Part shown: positions 51,406 to 60,457 of the stretch, piece after piece | Position numbering within the stretch: the first letter of the stretch is position 1 | Layout of the letters: every line of letters starts with the position of its first letter | Assembly (NCBI RefSeq): GCF_004353505.1 | Contig: NZ_SMNQ01000011.1 | Location: 124,001 to 188,000 of the forward strand | Reading direction: 5' to 3' | Source: Streptomyces sp. WAC05374 | GTDB lineage: Bacteria; Actinomycetota; Actinomycetes; Streptomycetales; Streptomycetaceae | DNA: 64,000 nt | The notes under the pieces: generated by a model | Told to the model about the DNA's origin: nothing | What the model saw: only the letters and a program-made list of their open reading frames with translations | Databases searched by the model: none | Translations under genes and position numbers: made by a program

Positions 51406-52215
51406 TCAGCCGTTGGCGAGGGCCTGGAGGCGGTCGTACGCGCCGTTGAACCTGTTGTGGTCGCCCACGATCGGGCCGGTGGAGGTGTACTGCCACATCG
51501 TGTAGTACGCCCACCCGGCCGGCAGTTCGCCCACCGTGGTGTTGTAGCGGGCCACCCACAGCGGGCTGGAGGCCCCGAAGCCGCCGTAGTTGCCCGTGCA
51601 CTGCTTCCACCAGCTCGTGGCGGTGTAGATCACCGCGTCATGGCCGGTGCGGTACTTGTAGCGGCCCAGGAAGTCCCGTATCCAGCTCACCATGGCCGCC
51701 TGGCTCTTGCCGTAGCAGGCGGAGCCGTACGGGTTCCACTCGATGTCCAGCACACCCGGCAGCGTCCTGCCGTCGCGCGACCAGCCGCCGCCGTTGTTGA
51801 CGAAGTAGTCCGCCTGGGCGGCGCCCGTCGTGGTGTCGGGGGTGGCGAAGTGGTAGGCGCCGCGGATCATGCCGATGCCGTAGGAGCCGTTGTACTGCTG
51901 CGCGAAGTAGGGGTTCTTGTAGTACGTCCCCTCGGTGGCCTTGACGTAGGCCCACTTCACGCCGCTGTTCCACAGCGCGGTCCAGTCGACGTTGCCCTGG
52001 TGGCTGGAGACGTCGACGCCCTCGGTCTGGACGGCGCGGCCGTCGGGGGGCAGGCCGCCGGTGCCGTCGTGGGCGGCGACGCCCATGCCCATGTGGGCGG
52101 TGCCCCGGGCGGGCGGCTTGTCGGCGGCGCTCGCCGGTGCGGGGGCGGCGAGGGCGAGGAGGAACGGGAGCAGGGCCAGGGTCGCGAGGAGCGTGCCGGG
52201 TCTGTGCACGGGCAT
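51406..52215 (-). CDS. Secreted GH25 lysozyme (muramidase)
   Basis: 269 residues. Signal peptide to about residue 30, then the GH25 barrel starting QTEGVDVSSHQGNVDW, with VKATEGTYYKNP, LPGVLDIEWNP (catalytic Asp/Glu pair) and MWQYTSTG. Similar to Streptomyces lysozyme/cellosyl proteins that cleave N-acetylmuramoyl bonds. GGAGG sits before the ATG. Confidence 0.93.
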   Translation of the reverse strand: MPVHRPGTLLATLALLPFLLALAAPAPASAADKPPARGTAHMGMGVAAHDGTGGLPPDGRAVQTEGVDVSSHQGNVDWTALWNSGVKWAYVKATEGTYYKNPYFAQQYNGSYGIGMIRGAYHFATPDTTTGAAQADYFVNNGGGWSRDGRTLPGVLDIEWNPYGSACYGKSQAAMVSWIRDFLGRYKYRTGHDAVIYTATSWWKQCTGNYGGFGASSPLWVARYNTTVGELPAGWAYYTMWQYTSTGPIVGDHNRFNGAYDRLQALANG

Positions 52216-52430
52216 GGCGTGCCTCCGAAGGGCCTGGGGGGTTCGCGCGGGGATGGCGGCATGCGTGGCGTGAACATGCCATGCATGACGCTACGCACGT
52301 AGAACCGGCCCGCGGAAGAGGGGTTCGATGCCGCCATTGGTCTATGCCTGCGAAATACTGGACGAGCTGCGGCAATGGCCGCCGCCGAAAACATATTTCA
52401 GAGCCGGGAAAGCGCGCGAGAGGTGCTGAC

Positions 52431-52895
52431 GTGCAGGAAAGCCGTACGGGGAACGACGCCGAGGCGAACGAGGAATTCCTCGCGCTGGAGCGTGAATTGG
52501 CGGTCTTCCTGCGCCGTGCCCGTGCCTCGTCCGGCGAAATGGCCCGCGAGGTCCACCCCGACCTCGAACCCGCCGCCTACGGCCTGCTCGTCCGGCTGGA
52601 GGAGGCCGGCACCCAGCGCGCCACCGGACTCGCCGCGTACTTCGGCGTCGGCAAGGCCACCATGAGCCGCCAGCTCCGCGCCCTGGAGGAGCTCGGGCTC
52701 GTCACCCGCGCCCCCGACCCCGCCGACGGCCGCGCCTCCCTCGTGCGCCTCACCGACGAGGGCCGCAGCCGCTTCCGCCGGGTGCGCGACGCCCGCCGCG
52801 CCCGCTACGTCCGCAAGCTCGCCGGCTGGGACCGCGCCGAGGTCGCCGAGCTGGCCCGGCTGCTGCACCAGCTCAACGGCTCCGCCGAGAGCTGA
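52431..52895 (+). CDS. MarR-family transcriptional regulator
   Basis: 154 residues. Winged helix with ATGLAAYFGVGKATMSRQLRALEELGLVTRAPDP (split here: GVGKATMSRQLRALEELG) and the wing DGRASLVRLTDEG. GTG start with GAGAGG (52418-52423) 7 nt upstream; earlier in-frame Met codons lie in the divergent promoter. The 215-bp spacer shared with the lysozyme gene holds a CTACG-N2-CGTAG repeat (52291-52302) that could be a regulator site. Confidence 0.88.
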   Translation: MQESRTGNDAEANEEFLALERELAVFLRRARASSGEMAREVHPDLEPAAYGLLVRLEEAGTQRATGLAAYFGVGKATMSRQLRALEELGLVTRAPDPADGRASLVRLTDEGRSRFRRVRDARRARYVRKLAGWDRAEVAELARLLHQLNGSAES

Positions 52896-52904
52896 CCGGC
52901 GCCC

Positions 52905-53696
52905 TCACAGCTCGACGTGCACCACCGTCGCGTCGTCGTGCCGCTTCCAGCGGTACGCGAACGAGGACGACGCCTCCAGCTCCCGCACCCGGGCGATCAG
53001 CCCGCGCGCCCCCTCCTCGTCCACCACCGCGAAGCAGTCCGCCCAGTCGCCCCGCTTGAACACCTCGGTCCACCGGGTCGCCCCGTCCGTCATGGCGACC
53101 AGCTCGCGCACGGCCGACCGCGGCACCCGGCCGGTGACCGCGCGGGCCGCCACCGACGGGTCGGCCGCGGCGGTGAAGAACCCGCCCTCCTTGTTCCGCA
53201 CGGTCGTGTCCGTGACGGCGTGCGAGGCCAGCGAGCCGGGCGGCAGCCGGTCGAGCCGGTCGTCCACCACCGCCCGTACCGCGCCCTCCGGCGAACGCAG
53301 CAGCAGCACCGAGTCGGCCAGCACCAGGTACTCGACGCTCACCGCGTCCCAACGCGCCAGGACGACCGTCGCCTGAGGCGTACGGACGTGAGAAAGGTCA
53401 CAGGAGTCGCGGTGGGCGTCCGCGGTGCGCCGAATTGCCTCCGCCAGGATCCCGGCCACCGTCAGGTCGGGACGGGAACCGGACAGTTCGGTCAGGGCGC
53501 CCCCGAGCCGCGCGGTGTACCAGGGCACCGAGTGCACACAACCGTCATCGTCGACCGGGGGCGTCACCCCGTCCAGCACCACGAGCGTGCCGCCCTGGCC
53601 GGATGCGGGAACGGCCACGGAAGCCCAGTCCTCGTTGGGGCGTTCGTCAGTGCCCGGGACGGAGGAGATCTCACTGCGCATGGGCCCAGTCTGCAT
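52905..53696 (-). CDS. PP2C-like protein phosphatase domain protein
   Basis: 263 residues. PP2C-type organisation is visible in ERPNEDWASV, LVVLDGVT, LVAMTDGATRW and the C-terminal KRHDDATVV; metal-binding aspartates appear conserved, so Ser/Thr phosphatase activity is possible. Start at 53696 (GAAGA upstream) or 53681; the former is preferred. Convergent with marR, 9 bp apart. Confidence 0.78.
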   Translation of the reverse strand: MQTGPMRSEISSVPGTDERPNEDWASVAVPASGQGGTLVVLDGVTPPVDDDGCVHSVPWYTARLGGALTELSGSRPDLTVAGILAEAIRRTADAHRDSCDLSHVRTPQATVVLARWDAVSVEYLVLADSVLLLRSPEGAVRAVVDDRLDRLPPGSLASHAVTDTTVRNKEGGFFTAAADPSVAARAVTGRVPRSAVRELVAMTDGATRWTEVFKRGDWADCFAVVDEEGARGLIARVRELEASSSFAYRWKRHDDATVVHVEL

Positions 53697-54049
53697 GAGT
53701 TCTTCACACGGCCGGCAAAGGGCCGGAACCGGCCCGTACCAGCAGGCCGGAAGGGGGTGGGAGCCGGAAGCGGACCCTCCGGCGAGGTGCGGGCGCGCAT
53801 CCTGCCAAAGCCCGCGTGGATCTTTCAACCCGTCACCCCGTGGGGCCCCCGCACATGCGCCCGGGAGAGTTGTTCGCCAACTCCGGAGTGTTGTTCACTC
53901 GTTCGGGTGGCGGAGTGGCCGACGTGTGCCTCCCACAACAACAGCGCTGGAATGGTCGAGGCCGTACCAGGGGTTGGGGGGCTGATCGCACGAGTGACCG
54001 GTCGTCACCTCTGCTTCATGGGCGGACGAGTTCAAGAATGTGAGAACCG
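53697..54049. other. 353-bp intergenic region upstream of the conservon
   Basis: Divergent promoter region between the PP2C-like gene and cvnA. It contains an inverted repeat GTGAC-N5-GTCAC (53994-54008) 41 nt before the cvnA start and two GTTGTTC copies near 53872-53900. No gene or RNA recognised. Confidence 0.4.
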
Positions 54050-56986
54050 GTGCAGAAGCGCAGTGAGACTCCCGGCGATCCCCAGGCACCGGGCGGCCGC
54101 GGCGTACGCGTACGCAGCCGGCTCGTCGTCGGCGTCGCGCTGGTCGGGATCACCGTCATAGGGGCCGGGGCCCCCGCCGTCCTCACCGCCTCCGGCGACC
54201 TCACGGACTCCCAGCGGCTGGTCACCCTCGCCGAGCTCAACCGCCAGGCGGTCACCCTCGCGCACTCCCTCGCCGACGAGCGCGACGAGGTCACCGCGTA
54301 CATCGCCGCCGGACGCGACGCGAAGGGCGCGGACGACCGGGGCGGCGCCGGCGAACAGGGCCAGGGCGACACGGACCCGGCCGCGGGCGACAAGGCCGGT
54401 GCGCCCGCCGTCGACGCCGCGCACCGCGCCCGCGTCGACCGGCAGATCGACGAGATCCGCGCCGCCGCCCCCTCCGGCCTGCGCCGCGAACTCGCGGGCC
54501 TCCCCGCCATCCGCCGCTCCGCCCTCACCGGCACGGGCACCGCCATGGAGGCGCACCGGGCGTACACCGACGTCATCACCCGGCTCCACGCCCTGTCCGC
54601 CCAGCTCGCCGACAAGACCCCCGCCCGCGCCGCCGACGCGGGCGCCGGCACCCGCGCCCTCGCCGAACTGGGCCGGGCCGTCGACCAGGCGTCCGCCACC
54701 CGCGGCCTGCTCCTCGGCGCGCTCGCCGTCCCCGGCAAGAAGAACACCGCCCCCGTCTACGACCCGGTCACCGGGCAGTACGTCGAGCCCGAGGACCCGG
54801 CGGGCGACCGGGCCGACCGGACGCGCGACGACCTCAGCGCCGCCGCCCAGCAGGCCCGCGTCCGCGAACAGGCCGCCCTCGCCGACTTCGACCGGGCGGC
54901 CCCGCCCGCCGCCCGCGACTCCCTCGCCGCCACGGTCACAGGACCCGAGGTCAAGAGCGCCGAAACGTACCTGGCGGGCCTCACCGACCGGCCCGAGCTG
55001 TCCGACGCCGAGCGGAAGACCGACCGGGAGAAGCTCCGCGCCACCCTCACCGCCCGCATCGAGCAGATGCGCGGCGTCGAGTCCGCCCTCGCCACCGGCG
55101 AGGTGCGGCGCATGGAGCAGCTCCGCGACGACGACGTCACCGCGCTCGAACTGCGCATCGCGCTCCTCGGCGGCTGCCTGCTCGTCGCGATCGGCGTCTC
55201 CACCGCCGTCGCCCGCACGCTCACCCGGCCGCTGGCCGTCCTGCGCATCGGCGCCGCCCGTCTCGCACAGGCGCCCGAGACGGAGGAGCCGGTCCGCTTC
55301 ACCGGCCGCAACGACGAGTTCGCCCAGGTCGTACGCTCGCTCAACACCCTGCACGGCAGGCTCGCCGACCTCGGCGCCCGCGCCCAGCGGCTCGACGCCG
55401 AGCGCACCGACGCCGTCGCCGCCCGCGAGGCCCTCACGGCCGAACTGGCGACCCAGCGCGCCGAACTACGCGACCGGACCGCCGAGGTCAGCGCCGAACT
55501 GGAGGCGCTGCGGGGCAGCGTCCACCACACGTTCGTCAACCTCTCCCTCCGCACGCTCGGGCTCGTCGAACGGCAGCTCGGAGTCATCGAGAAGCTGGAG
55601 GAGCGCGAGCAGGACCCGGAGCGGCTGGCCACCCTCTTCAAGCTCGACCACATGGCCACGGTCATGCGCCGGCACAGCGAGAACCTCCTGGTCCTCGCCG
55701 GCCACGAGCACAACCACGCCCACCAGGGCCCGGTCCCGCTGGTCGACGTGGCGCGCGCCGCCGTCAGCGAGATCGAGCGGTACGAGCGGGTCACCATCCA
55801 GTCGCTGCCGCCGCACGCGCACGTGGCCGGGTTCGCCGCCGACGACCTCTCGCACCTGCTGGCGGAACTGCTGGAGAACGCCACGTCCTTCTCGCCGCCC
55901 GACGCGAAGGTCCGGCTCTCCGGCTGGCTGCTGGAGAGCGGCGAGGTGATGCTCTCGGTCGAGGACGAGGGCATAGGGATGACGGAGGGCCGGCTCACCG
56001 AGCTGAACGCCCGCCTGGCCGACCCGGAGGCGCAGCCCGCGTCCGAGGCCGACCGGGAGGGCGAGGGCCTCGGCATCCGGGTGGCCGCGCTGCTCGCGGC
56101 GCGGCACGGCGTACGGGTCCAGCTCCGCGAGCAGAAGCAGGGCGGTGTGACGGCGGTCGTCGTCCTGCCCCCGGCCCTGCTCCCGGACGCCCCGCCGACC
56201 GCCCTGCCCCCGTCGGTCACCGTCGCGGGCGCGGCCCCCACGCTGAACCTCCCGGGCTCGGTCGCCGAGGCCAACTCCAACGCCCTGCCCGGCGCCCGTA
56301 CCGCCCGTGACCCGCTGGTCGCCGCCGCCGAAGCGACGATCGCCGCCACCGGCGACGCGCCCGGCGAGGACGCCCCCGAGGGCGACGCGCCCGGCGAGGA
56401 CGCCCCCGAGGTGTCCGCAGGGCCCGAGGCCACCCTCCAGGTCCGCGCCCCGCGCGCCCCGGAGCCGGACCCCGAGCCCGAACCGGACCCCGAGCCCGCG
56501 GCCGACGGGAAGACCGAGCCCGCGACCGCACCCGAACCCGGCCCGACCGACCGGAAGACCGACCAGGACCCCGAGCCCGGCCCGACCGACCAGGAGCCCG
56601 GGGCCGAGGCCGAGCCCGAGGCCCGGACCGAGCCCGGCCCGACCGACCAGGAGCCCGGGGCCGGGGCCGAGCCCGAGGCGCACGAGCGCGCGCAGGAGCC
56701 CGGGGGCGACGAGGCCCAGCCGCGCGCCCGGGAGCCGAAGTGGGAGCGCGTCACCGACAAGGGCCTGCCCAAGCGGACGCCCCGGGTCGTCCAGCCGTCC
56801 GCGCCCGCCGCCGGGCGCAAGGGCGGGATCGACGCCGAGGCGCTGCGGCGCCGGCTCGGCGGGTTCCACCAGGGCGCCCAGGCGGGCCGGCGCGACGCGG
56901 AGGCGGAGATCGCCGAGAGCACCCAGCAGTTGGAAGCGGTACGTACCGAAGAGACGGGGGACACAGTCGAGGAGGCACGCAGTTGA
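54050..56986 (+). CDS. cvnA: Conservon sensor-kinase-like protein CvnA
   Basis: 978 residues. First membrane helix about 24-48, a long extracytoplasmic helical nitrate-sensor-like domain, second membrane helix about 368-390, HAMP region, then an atypical histidine-kinase-like domain whose HATPase has LLAELLENATSFSPP and EDEGIGMTEG. The C-terminal 250 residues are acidic, Pro-rich repeats ending in a basic patch. In conservons CvnA acts with CvnB-D as a GPCR-like membrane complex. GTG start without a strong ribosome site. Confidence 0.9.
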   Translation: MQKRSETPGDPQAPGGRGVRVRSRLVVGVALVGITVIGAGAPAVLTASGDLTDSQRLVTLAELNRQAVTLAHSLADERDEVTAYIAAGRDAKGADDRGGAGEQGQGDTDPAAGDKAGAPAVDAAHRARVDRQIDEIRAAAPSGLRRELAGLPAIRRSALTGTGTAMEAHRAYTDVITRLHALSAQLADKTPARAADAGAGTRALAELGRAVDQASATRGLLLGALAVPGKKNTAPVYDPVTGQYVEPEDPAGDRADRTRDDLSAAAQQARVREQAALADFDRAAPPAARDSLAATVTGPEVKSAETYLAGLTDRPELSDAERKTDREKLRATLTARIEQMRGVESALATGEVRRMEQLRDDDVTALELRIALLGGCLLVAIGVSTAVARTLTRPLAVLRIGAARLAQAPETEEPVRFTGRNDEFAQVVRSLNTLHGRLADLGARAQRLDAERTDAVAAREALTAELATQRAELRDRTAEVSAELEALRGSVHHTFVNLSLRTLGLVERQLGVIEKLEEREQDPERLATLFKLDHMATVMRRHSENLLVLAGHEHNHAHQGPVPLVDVARAAVSEIERYERVTIQSLPPHAHVAGFAADDLSHLLAELLENATSFSPPDAKVRLSGWLLESGEVMLSVEDEGIGMTEGRLTELNARLADPEAQPASEADREGEGLGIRVAALLAARHGVRVQLREQKQGGVTAVVVLPPALLPDAPPTALPPSVTVAGAAPTLNLPGSVAEANSNALPGARTARDPLVAAAEATIAATGDAPGEDAPEGDAPGEDAPEVSAGPEATLQVRAPRAPEPDPEPEPDPEPAADGKTEPATAPEPGPTDRKTDQDPEPGPTDQEPGAEAEPEARTEPGPTDQEPGAGAEPEAHERAQEPGGDEAQPRAREPKWERVTDKGLPKRTPRVVQPSAPAAGRKGGIDAEALRRRLGGFHQGAQAGRRDAEAEIAESTQQLEAVRTEETGDTVEEARS
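56351..56410. repeat. Perfect 30-bp tandem duplication in cvnA
   Basis: Two identical units (56351-56380 and 56381-56410) code GDAPGEDAPE twice; a second, 57-bp-spaced repeat of the EPGPTDQEPGA coding follows at 56573 and 56630. Confidence 0.85.
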
Positions 56987-57495
56987 CTGCGACGACCGGC
57001 AGTAGTACCACCGGCACCGCACCTTTCGGACTGAGCAGCGAGGCCAAGAACCTGCACTGGCTGCTCGGCAACCTCGTCGAGGAGGTGCCGGGGGTCCGCT
57101 CCGTGGCCGTCGTCTCCTCCGACGGGCTGATGCTGCTCTCCTCCGACCCGGCGGAGCGGAAGCCGAAGGCCCCGGCCGACCCGCCCCGGTCCGACGGGCC
57201 CCGCGGGTCCAGCGCCGACCTCGCCACCATCGTCTCGGGCATCGGCAGCCTGACCATCGGCGCCGCGAAGCTCATGGACGGCGGCGGCGTCAAGCAGACG
57301 ATGGTCGCGATGGAGGAGGGCAGCGTCTTCGTGATGTCCATCAGCGACGGCTCGCTCCTCGGCGTGCACGCCACCCCCGACTGTGACATGAGCGTCGTCG
57401 CGTACCACATGGCGCTCTTCGTCGGCCGCGCGGGACACGTCCTCACGCCCGAACTCCGCAGCGAGCTGCGCAAGTCGATGGAGAGCGCCGAATGA
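56983..57495 (+). CDS. cvnB: Roadblock/LC7 protein CvnB
   Basis: 170 residues. Roadblock/LC7 domain (LHWLLGNLVEEVPGVRSVAVVSSDGLML ... VFVMSISDGSLLGVHA, here split: WLLGNLVEEVPGVRSVAV) . TTG start at 56983 overlapping the cvnA stop by 4 nt, with GAGGAGG 7 nt upstream. Roadblock proteins regulate small GTPases such as CvnD. Confidence 0.92.
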   Translation: MTATTGSSTTGTAPFGLSSEAKNLHWLLGNLVEEVPGVRSVAVVSSDGLMLLSSDPAERKPKAPADPPRSDGPRGSSADLATIVSGIGSLTIGAAKLMDGGGVKQTMVAMEEGSVFVMSISDGSLLGVHATPDCDMSVVAYHMALFVGRAGHVLTPELRSELRKSMESAE

Positions 57496-57902
57496 CCTCC
57501 GCGTCCGCCGCCGGCCGGCTGCCGGTGCGGGGCGGCGGGCGGCGGCCCGCCCGCGTCCGCCCCTACTCGCTCACCGGCGGCCGCACCCGCTTCGGTCACG
57601 TGCTGCTCGTCGAGACGTTCGTGGCCGCGCTCGAAGCGCCCGAGGAGCGCAAGGAGCTGCCGAACGGCGGCCTCGTCTCCCGCGTCATGCCGGAGATGCG
57701 GGCCATCGTGGAGGTCTGCCGCCGCATGCGCACGGTGGCCGAGATCTCCGCGCTGCTGAAGATGCCGCTGGGCGTCGTCCGGGTCCTGCTCAGCGACCTG
57801 GCCGACCAGGGGAGAATCCGCGTGTACGGCACCGGTCACGGCACCGGCCAGCCCGACCGCGCACTGCTCGAAAGGGTGCTGAGTGGTCTCCGCCGTCTCT
57901 GA
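57492..57902 (+). CDS. cvnC: DUF742 protein CvnC
   Basis: 136 residues, DUF742: RVRPYSLTGGRTR and a winged-helix-like RTVAEISALLKMPLGVVRVLLSDL (split here: AEISALLKMPLGVVRVLL). The ATG overlaps the cvnB stop by 4 nt. Third conservon component. Confidence 0.92.
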   Translation: MTSASAAGRLPVRGGGRRPARVRPYSLTGGRTRFGHVLLVETFVAALEAPEERKELPNGGLVSRVMPEMRAIVEVCRRMRTVAEISALLKMPLGVVRVLLSDLADQGRIRVYGTGHGTGQPDRALLERVLSGLRRL

Positions 57903-58512
57903 GATACCCGTGGAGGAGGGCGAGCCCCAGGAAGAGGTCCAGGCCTGGCAGCTCGACCACACCCGCGCCCCCATCGCGACGAAGGTCGTCGTCGCGGGCG
58001 GCTTCGGCGTCGGCAAGACGACCTTCGTCGGATCGGTCTCGGAGATCACGCCGCTGCAGACCGAGGCGCTGATGACGCGGGCCAGCGAGGACACGGACGA
58101 CCTGTCCGCGACGCCCGGGAAGCTCACCACCACCGTCGCCATGGACTTCGGGCGCATCACGCTCGACGACGACCTGGTGCTGTACCTCTTCGGTACGCCG
58201 GGCCAGCAGCGGTTCTGGTTCATGTGGGACGACCTGGTGCGCGGGGCGATCGGCGCGATCGTGATGGCCGACACCCGGCGGCTGACGGACTGCTTCCCGG
58301 CGCTCGACTACTTCGAGAGCTGCGGCCTGCCGTACGTCGTGGCGGTCAACCACTTCGAGGGGTCCGAGCTGTTCGAGGCCGAGGACGTGCGCGAGGCGCT
58401 CACCGTGCCCAAGGACGTACCGATCGTGATCATGGACGCCCGGAAGCGGATCACGGTGGTCGACTCCCTGCTCGCGCTCGTGGCCCGTGCCCTCGAAACC
58501 ACCCCTGAGTAA
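57883..58512 (+). CDS. cvnD: Conservon GTPase CvnD
   Basis: 209 residues, Ras-like small GTPase of the conservon/MglA-like class. P-loop GGFGVGKTT (Gly39-Thr47), G3 LFGTPGQQRF, and NHFEGSE replacing the canonical NKxD. GTG start overlaps cvnC by 20 nt with AAAGGG upstream. Expected to cycle under control of CvnA/B. Confidence 0.93.
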   Translation: MVSAVSEIPVEEGEPQEEVQAWQLDHTRAPIATKVVVAGGFGVGKTTFVGSVSEITPLQTEALMTRASEDTDDLSATPGKLTTTVAMDFGRITLDDDLVLYLFGTPGQQRFWFMWDDLVRGAIGAIVMADTRRLTDCFPALDYFESCGLPYVVAVNHFEGSELFEAEDVREALTVPKDVPIVIMDARKRITVVDSLLALVARALETTPE

Positions 58513-58528
58513 GGAAAAGAGACCTTCG

Positions 58529-59764
58529 ATGCGGAAGATACTCATCGTCGGAGCCGGGCAGTCCGGCCTCCAGCTCGCCCTCGGCCTCCAGGCGCGGGGC
58601 TACGAGGTCACCCTGATGTCCAACCGCACGGCGGACGAGATCCGGGCCGGCCGGGTCATGTCCACGCAGTGCATGTTCCACACGGCGCTCCAGCACGAGC
58701 GGGACCTCGGGATCAACTTCTGGGAGTCCCAGGCCCCGCGCATCGAGGGCCTCGGCGTCTCCGTCGGCGCGCCCGACGCGAGCCGCCCGGTCGACTGGGT
58801 CGCCAGGCTCGACGGGTACGCCCAGTCCGTCGACCAGCGCGTGAAGATGGCCGGCTGGATGGAGACCTTCGCCCAGCGCGGCGGCCAGCTCGTCATCCAC
58901 GGCGCGGCGGTCTCCGACCTGGACTACTTCTCGCGCACCTACGACCTGGTGCTCGTCTCGGCGGGCAAGGGCGAGCTGGTGTCGATGTTCGGCCGGGACG
59001 CCTCGCGCTCCCCGTACAGCGAGCCGCAGCGCGCGCTGGCCGTCGCGTACGTGCACGGGCTGGGCCCGCGCCCCGAGCACCCGGACCTCGAAGCGGTCCG
59101 CTGCAACCTGGTGCCGGGGGTCGGCGAGCTGTTCGTGATGCCGACGCTGACCACGAGCGGCCGGGCGGACATCCTGTTCTGGGAAGGCGTCCCGGGCGGC
59201 CCGCTGGACGTCTTCCAGGGCGTCAAGGACCCCTCCGAGCACCTGGCGCTGACGCTGGAACTGATGGAGCGGTTCACGCCCTGGGAGTACGCGCGGGCCA
59301 CCAAGGTGGAGCTGACGGACGCCAACGGCACCCTGGCCGGCCGGTACGCCCCCACCGTCCGCCACCCGATCGGCCGGCTGCCCGGCGGCGGTCTGGTGCT
59401 GGGCGTCGCGGACGTCGTCGTCGCCAACGACCCGATCACCGGCCAGGGCTCCAACTCGGCCTCCAAGTGCGCGGCCGCCTACCTCGCCTCGATCACCGAG
59501 CACGGCGACCAGCCGTTCGACGAGGCCTGGATGCAGCAGACGTTCGACCGCTACTGGGAGACGGCCCAGCACGTCACCAAGTGGACCAACGCCATGCTGG
59601 GCGTCCCGCCGGAGCACGTGCTGAACCTGATCGGCGGCGCCGGTCAGCTCCCGCCCGTGGCGCACCGGATCGCGAACGGCTTCAACGACCCGTCCGACTT
59701 CGAGCACTTCTTCTACGACCCGGACAAGGCGGGCGCGTACCTGGAGTCCGTCGCGGGGGCGTGA
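58529..59764 (+). CDS. Styrene/indole-monooxygenase-type FAD protein
   Basis: 411 residues. N-terminal FAD motif GAGQSG (residues 8-13), then the StyA-like fold with STQCMFHTALQHERDL and a second FAD segment DPITGQGSNSASKCAA. Two-component flavoprotein monooxygenases of this type epoxidise aryl alkenes or indole with reduced FAD from a partner reductase; no reductase gene is adjacent. Only 16 nt follow the cvnD stop (AAGGAAAAGAG as ribosome site), so it belongs to the conservon transcript. Substrate unknown. Confidence 0.9.
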   Translation: MRKILIVGAGQSGLQLALGLQARGYEVTLMSNRTADEIRAGRVMSTQCMFHTALQHERDLGINFWESQAPRIEGLGVSVGAPDASRPVDWVARLDGYAQSVDQRVKMAGWMETFAQRGGQLVIHGAAVSDLDYFSRTYDLVLVSAGKGELVSMFGRDASRSPYSEPQRALAVAYVHGLGPRPEHPDLEAVRCNLVPGVGELFVMPTLTTSGRADILFWEGVPGGPLDVFQGVKDPSEHLALTLELMERFTPWEYARATKVELTDANGTLAGRYAPTVRHPIGRLPGGGLVLGVADVVVANDPITGQGSNSASKCAAAYLASITEHGDQPFDEAWMQQTFDRYWETAQHVTKWTNAMLGVPPEHVLNLIGGAGQLPPVAHRIANGFNDPSDFEHFFYDPDKAGAYLESVAGA

Positions 59765-59767
59765 CGC

Positions 59768-60385
59768 TCAGCCGGTGCGCCGTCCGGCCGTGAGGTGCCC
59801 GACGGTGGGTGCCACGGTGCCGAAGAGGTCGGAGATCGTCGTCAGGCTCGCCGCCTTGAGCGCGGCGGCGGGCACGGTGGTGCCGTCGGGCCCGGTCAGG
59901 GAGCGGGTGGCGGTCGCCTCGGCGACGACGGTGGGGCGGTATCCGAGCTGGAAGGCGCCCTGGGCGGTGGAGGCCACGCACATGTGGGTCATGAACCCGG
60001 CCAGCACCAGGTCGGGTCCGGCGTCCAGGGCGCGCAGCGTCGCCTCCAGGTCCGTCCGGTGGAAGGAGTCGGGGAACCGCTTCACCACGACCGGTTCGCC
60101 GTCCACGGGCGCCACTTCGGCGCAGATGGCACCGATCTCGGCACGGATGTCGTACGGGGTGCCCTCGCCCCCGTCGTGGACGACGTGGACGACCGGGGTG
60201 CCGGCCGCGCGTGCGGCGGCGAGCAGGCGCGCCCCGGCGGCCAGGGCGGGTTCGGCGCCGTCGAGGGCCATGACGCCCGTGCGGTAGGTGTTCTGGAAGT
60301 CGATCAGCAAGAGGGTCGTCGCGGCGAGGTGGGGCGGTGCGCTGTCGAGGCCGCTGACGTCACGCAGGGTCGTGGAGACATTCAC
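59768..60385 (-). CDS. Isochorismatase-family cysteine hydrolase
   Basis: 205 residues. Catalytic triad Asp29 (LIDFQN), Lys102 (VVKRFPDSF) and Cys136 (GFMTHMCV). The family cleaves isochorismate, nicotinamide or related amides. Located 72 bp downstream of the GlxA-type regulator gene on the same strand and probably controlled by it. Convergent with the monooxygenase gene, 3 bp apart. Confidence 0.9.
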   Translation of the reverse strand: MNVSTTLRDVSGLDSAPPHLAATTLLLIDFQNTYRTGVMALDGAEPALAAGARLLAAARAAGTPVVHVVHDGGEGTPYDIRAEIGAICAEVAPVDGEPVVVKRFPDSFHRTDLEATLRALDAGPDLVLAGFMTHMCVASTAQGAFQLGYRPTVVAEATATRSLTGPDGTTVPAAALKAASLTTISDLFGTVAPTVGHLTAGRRTG

Positions 60386-60457
60386 GGGTGAACGGTGCCT
60401 TTCGGTCGGTGAGGAGGCAGGGCGGGGCCCGCGCCGGGCGGGACGCCGTGCCGAAGG

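Noticed and set aside
48359..51610. 1083-codon open frame on the minus strand opposite the M4 peptidase gene
   Set aside because: Antisense shadow; the M4 zinc motifs are on the plus strand.
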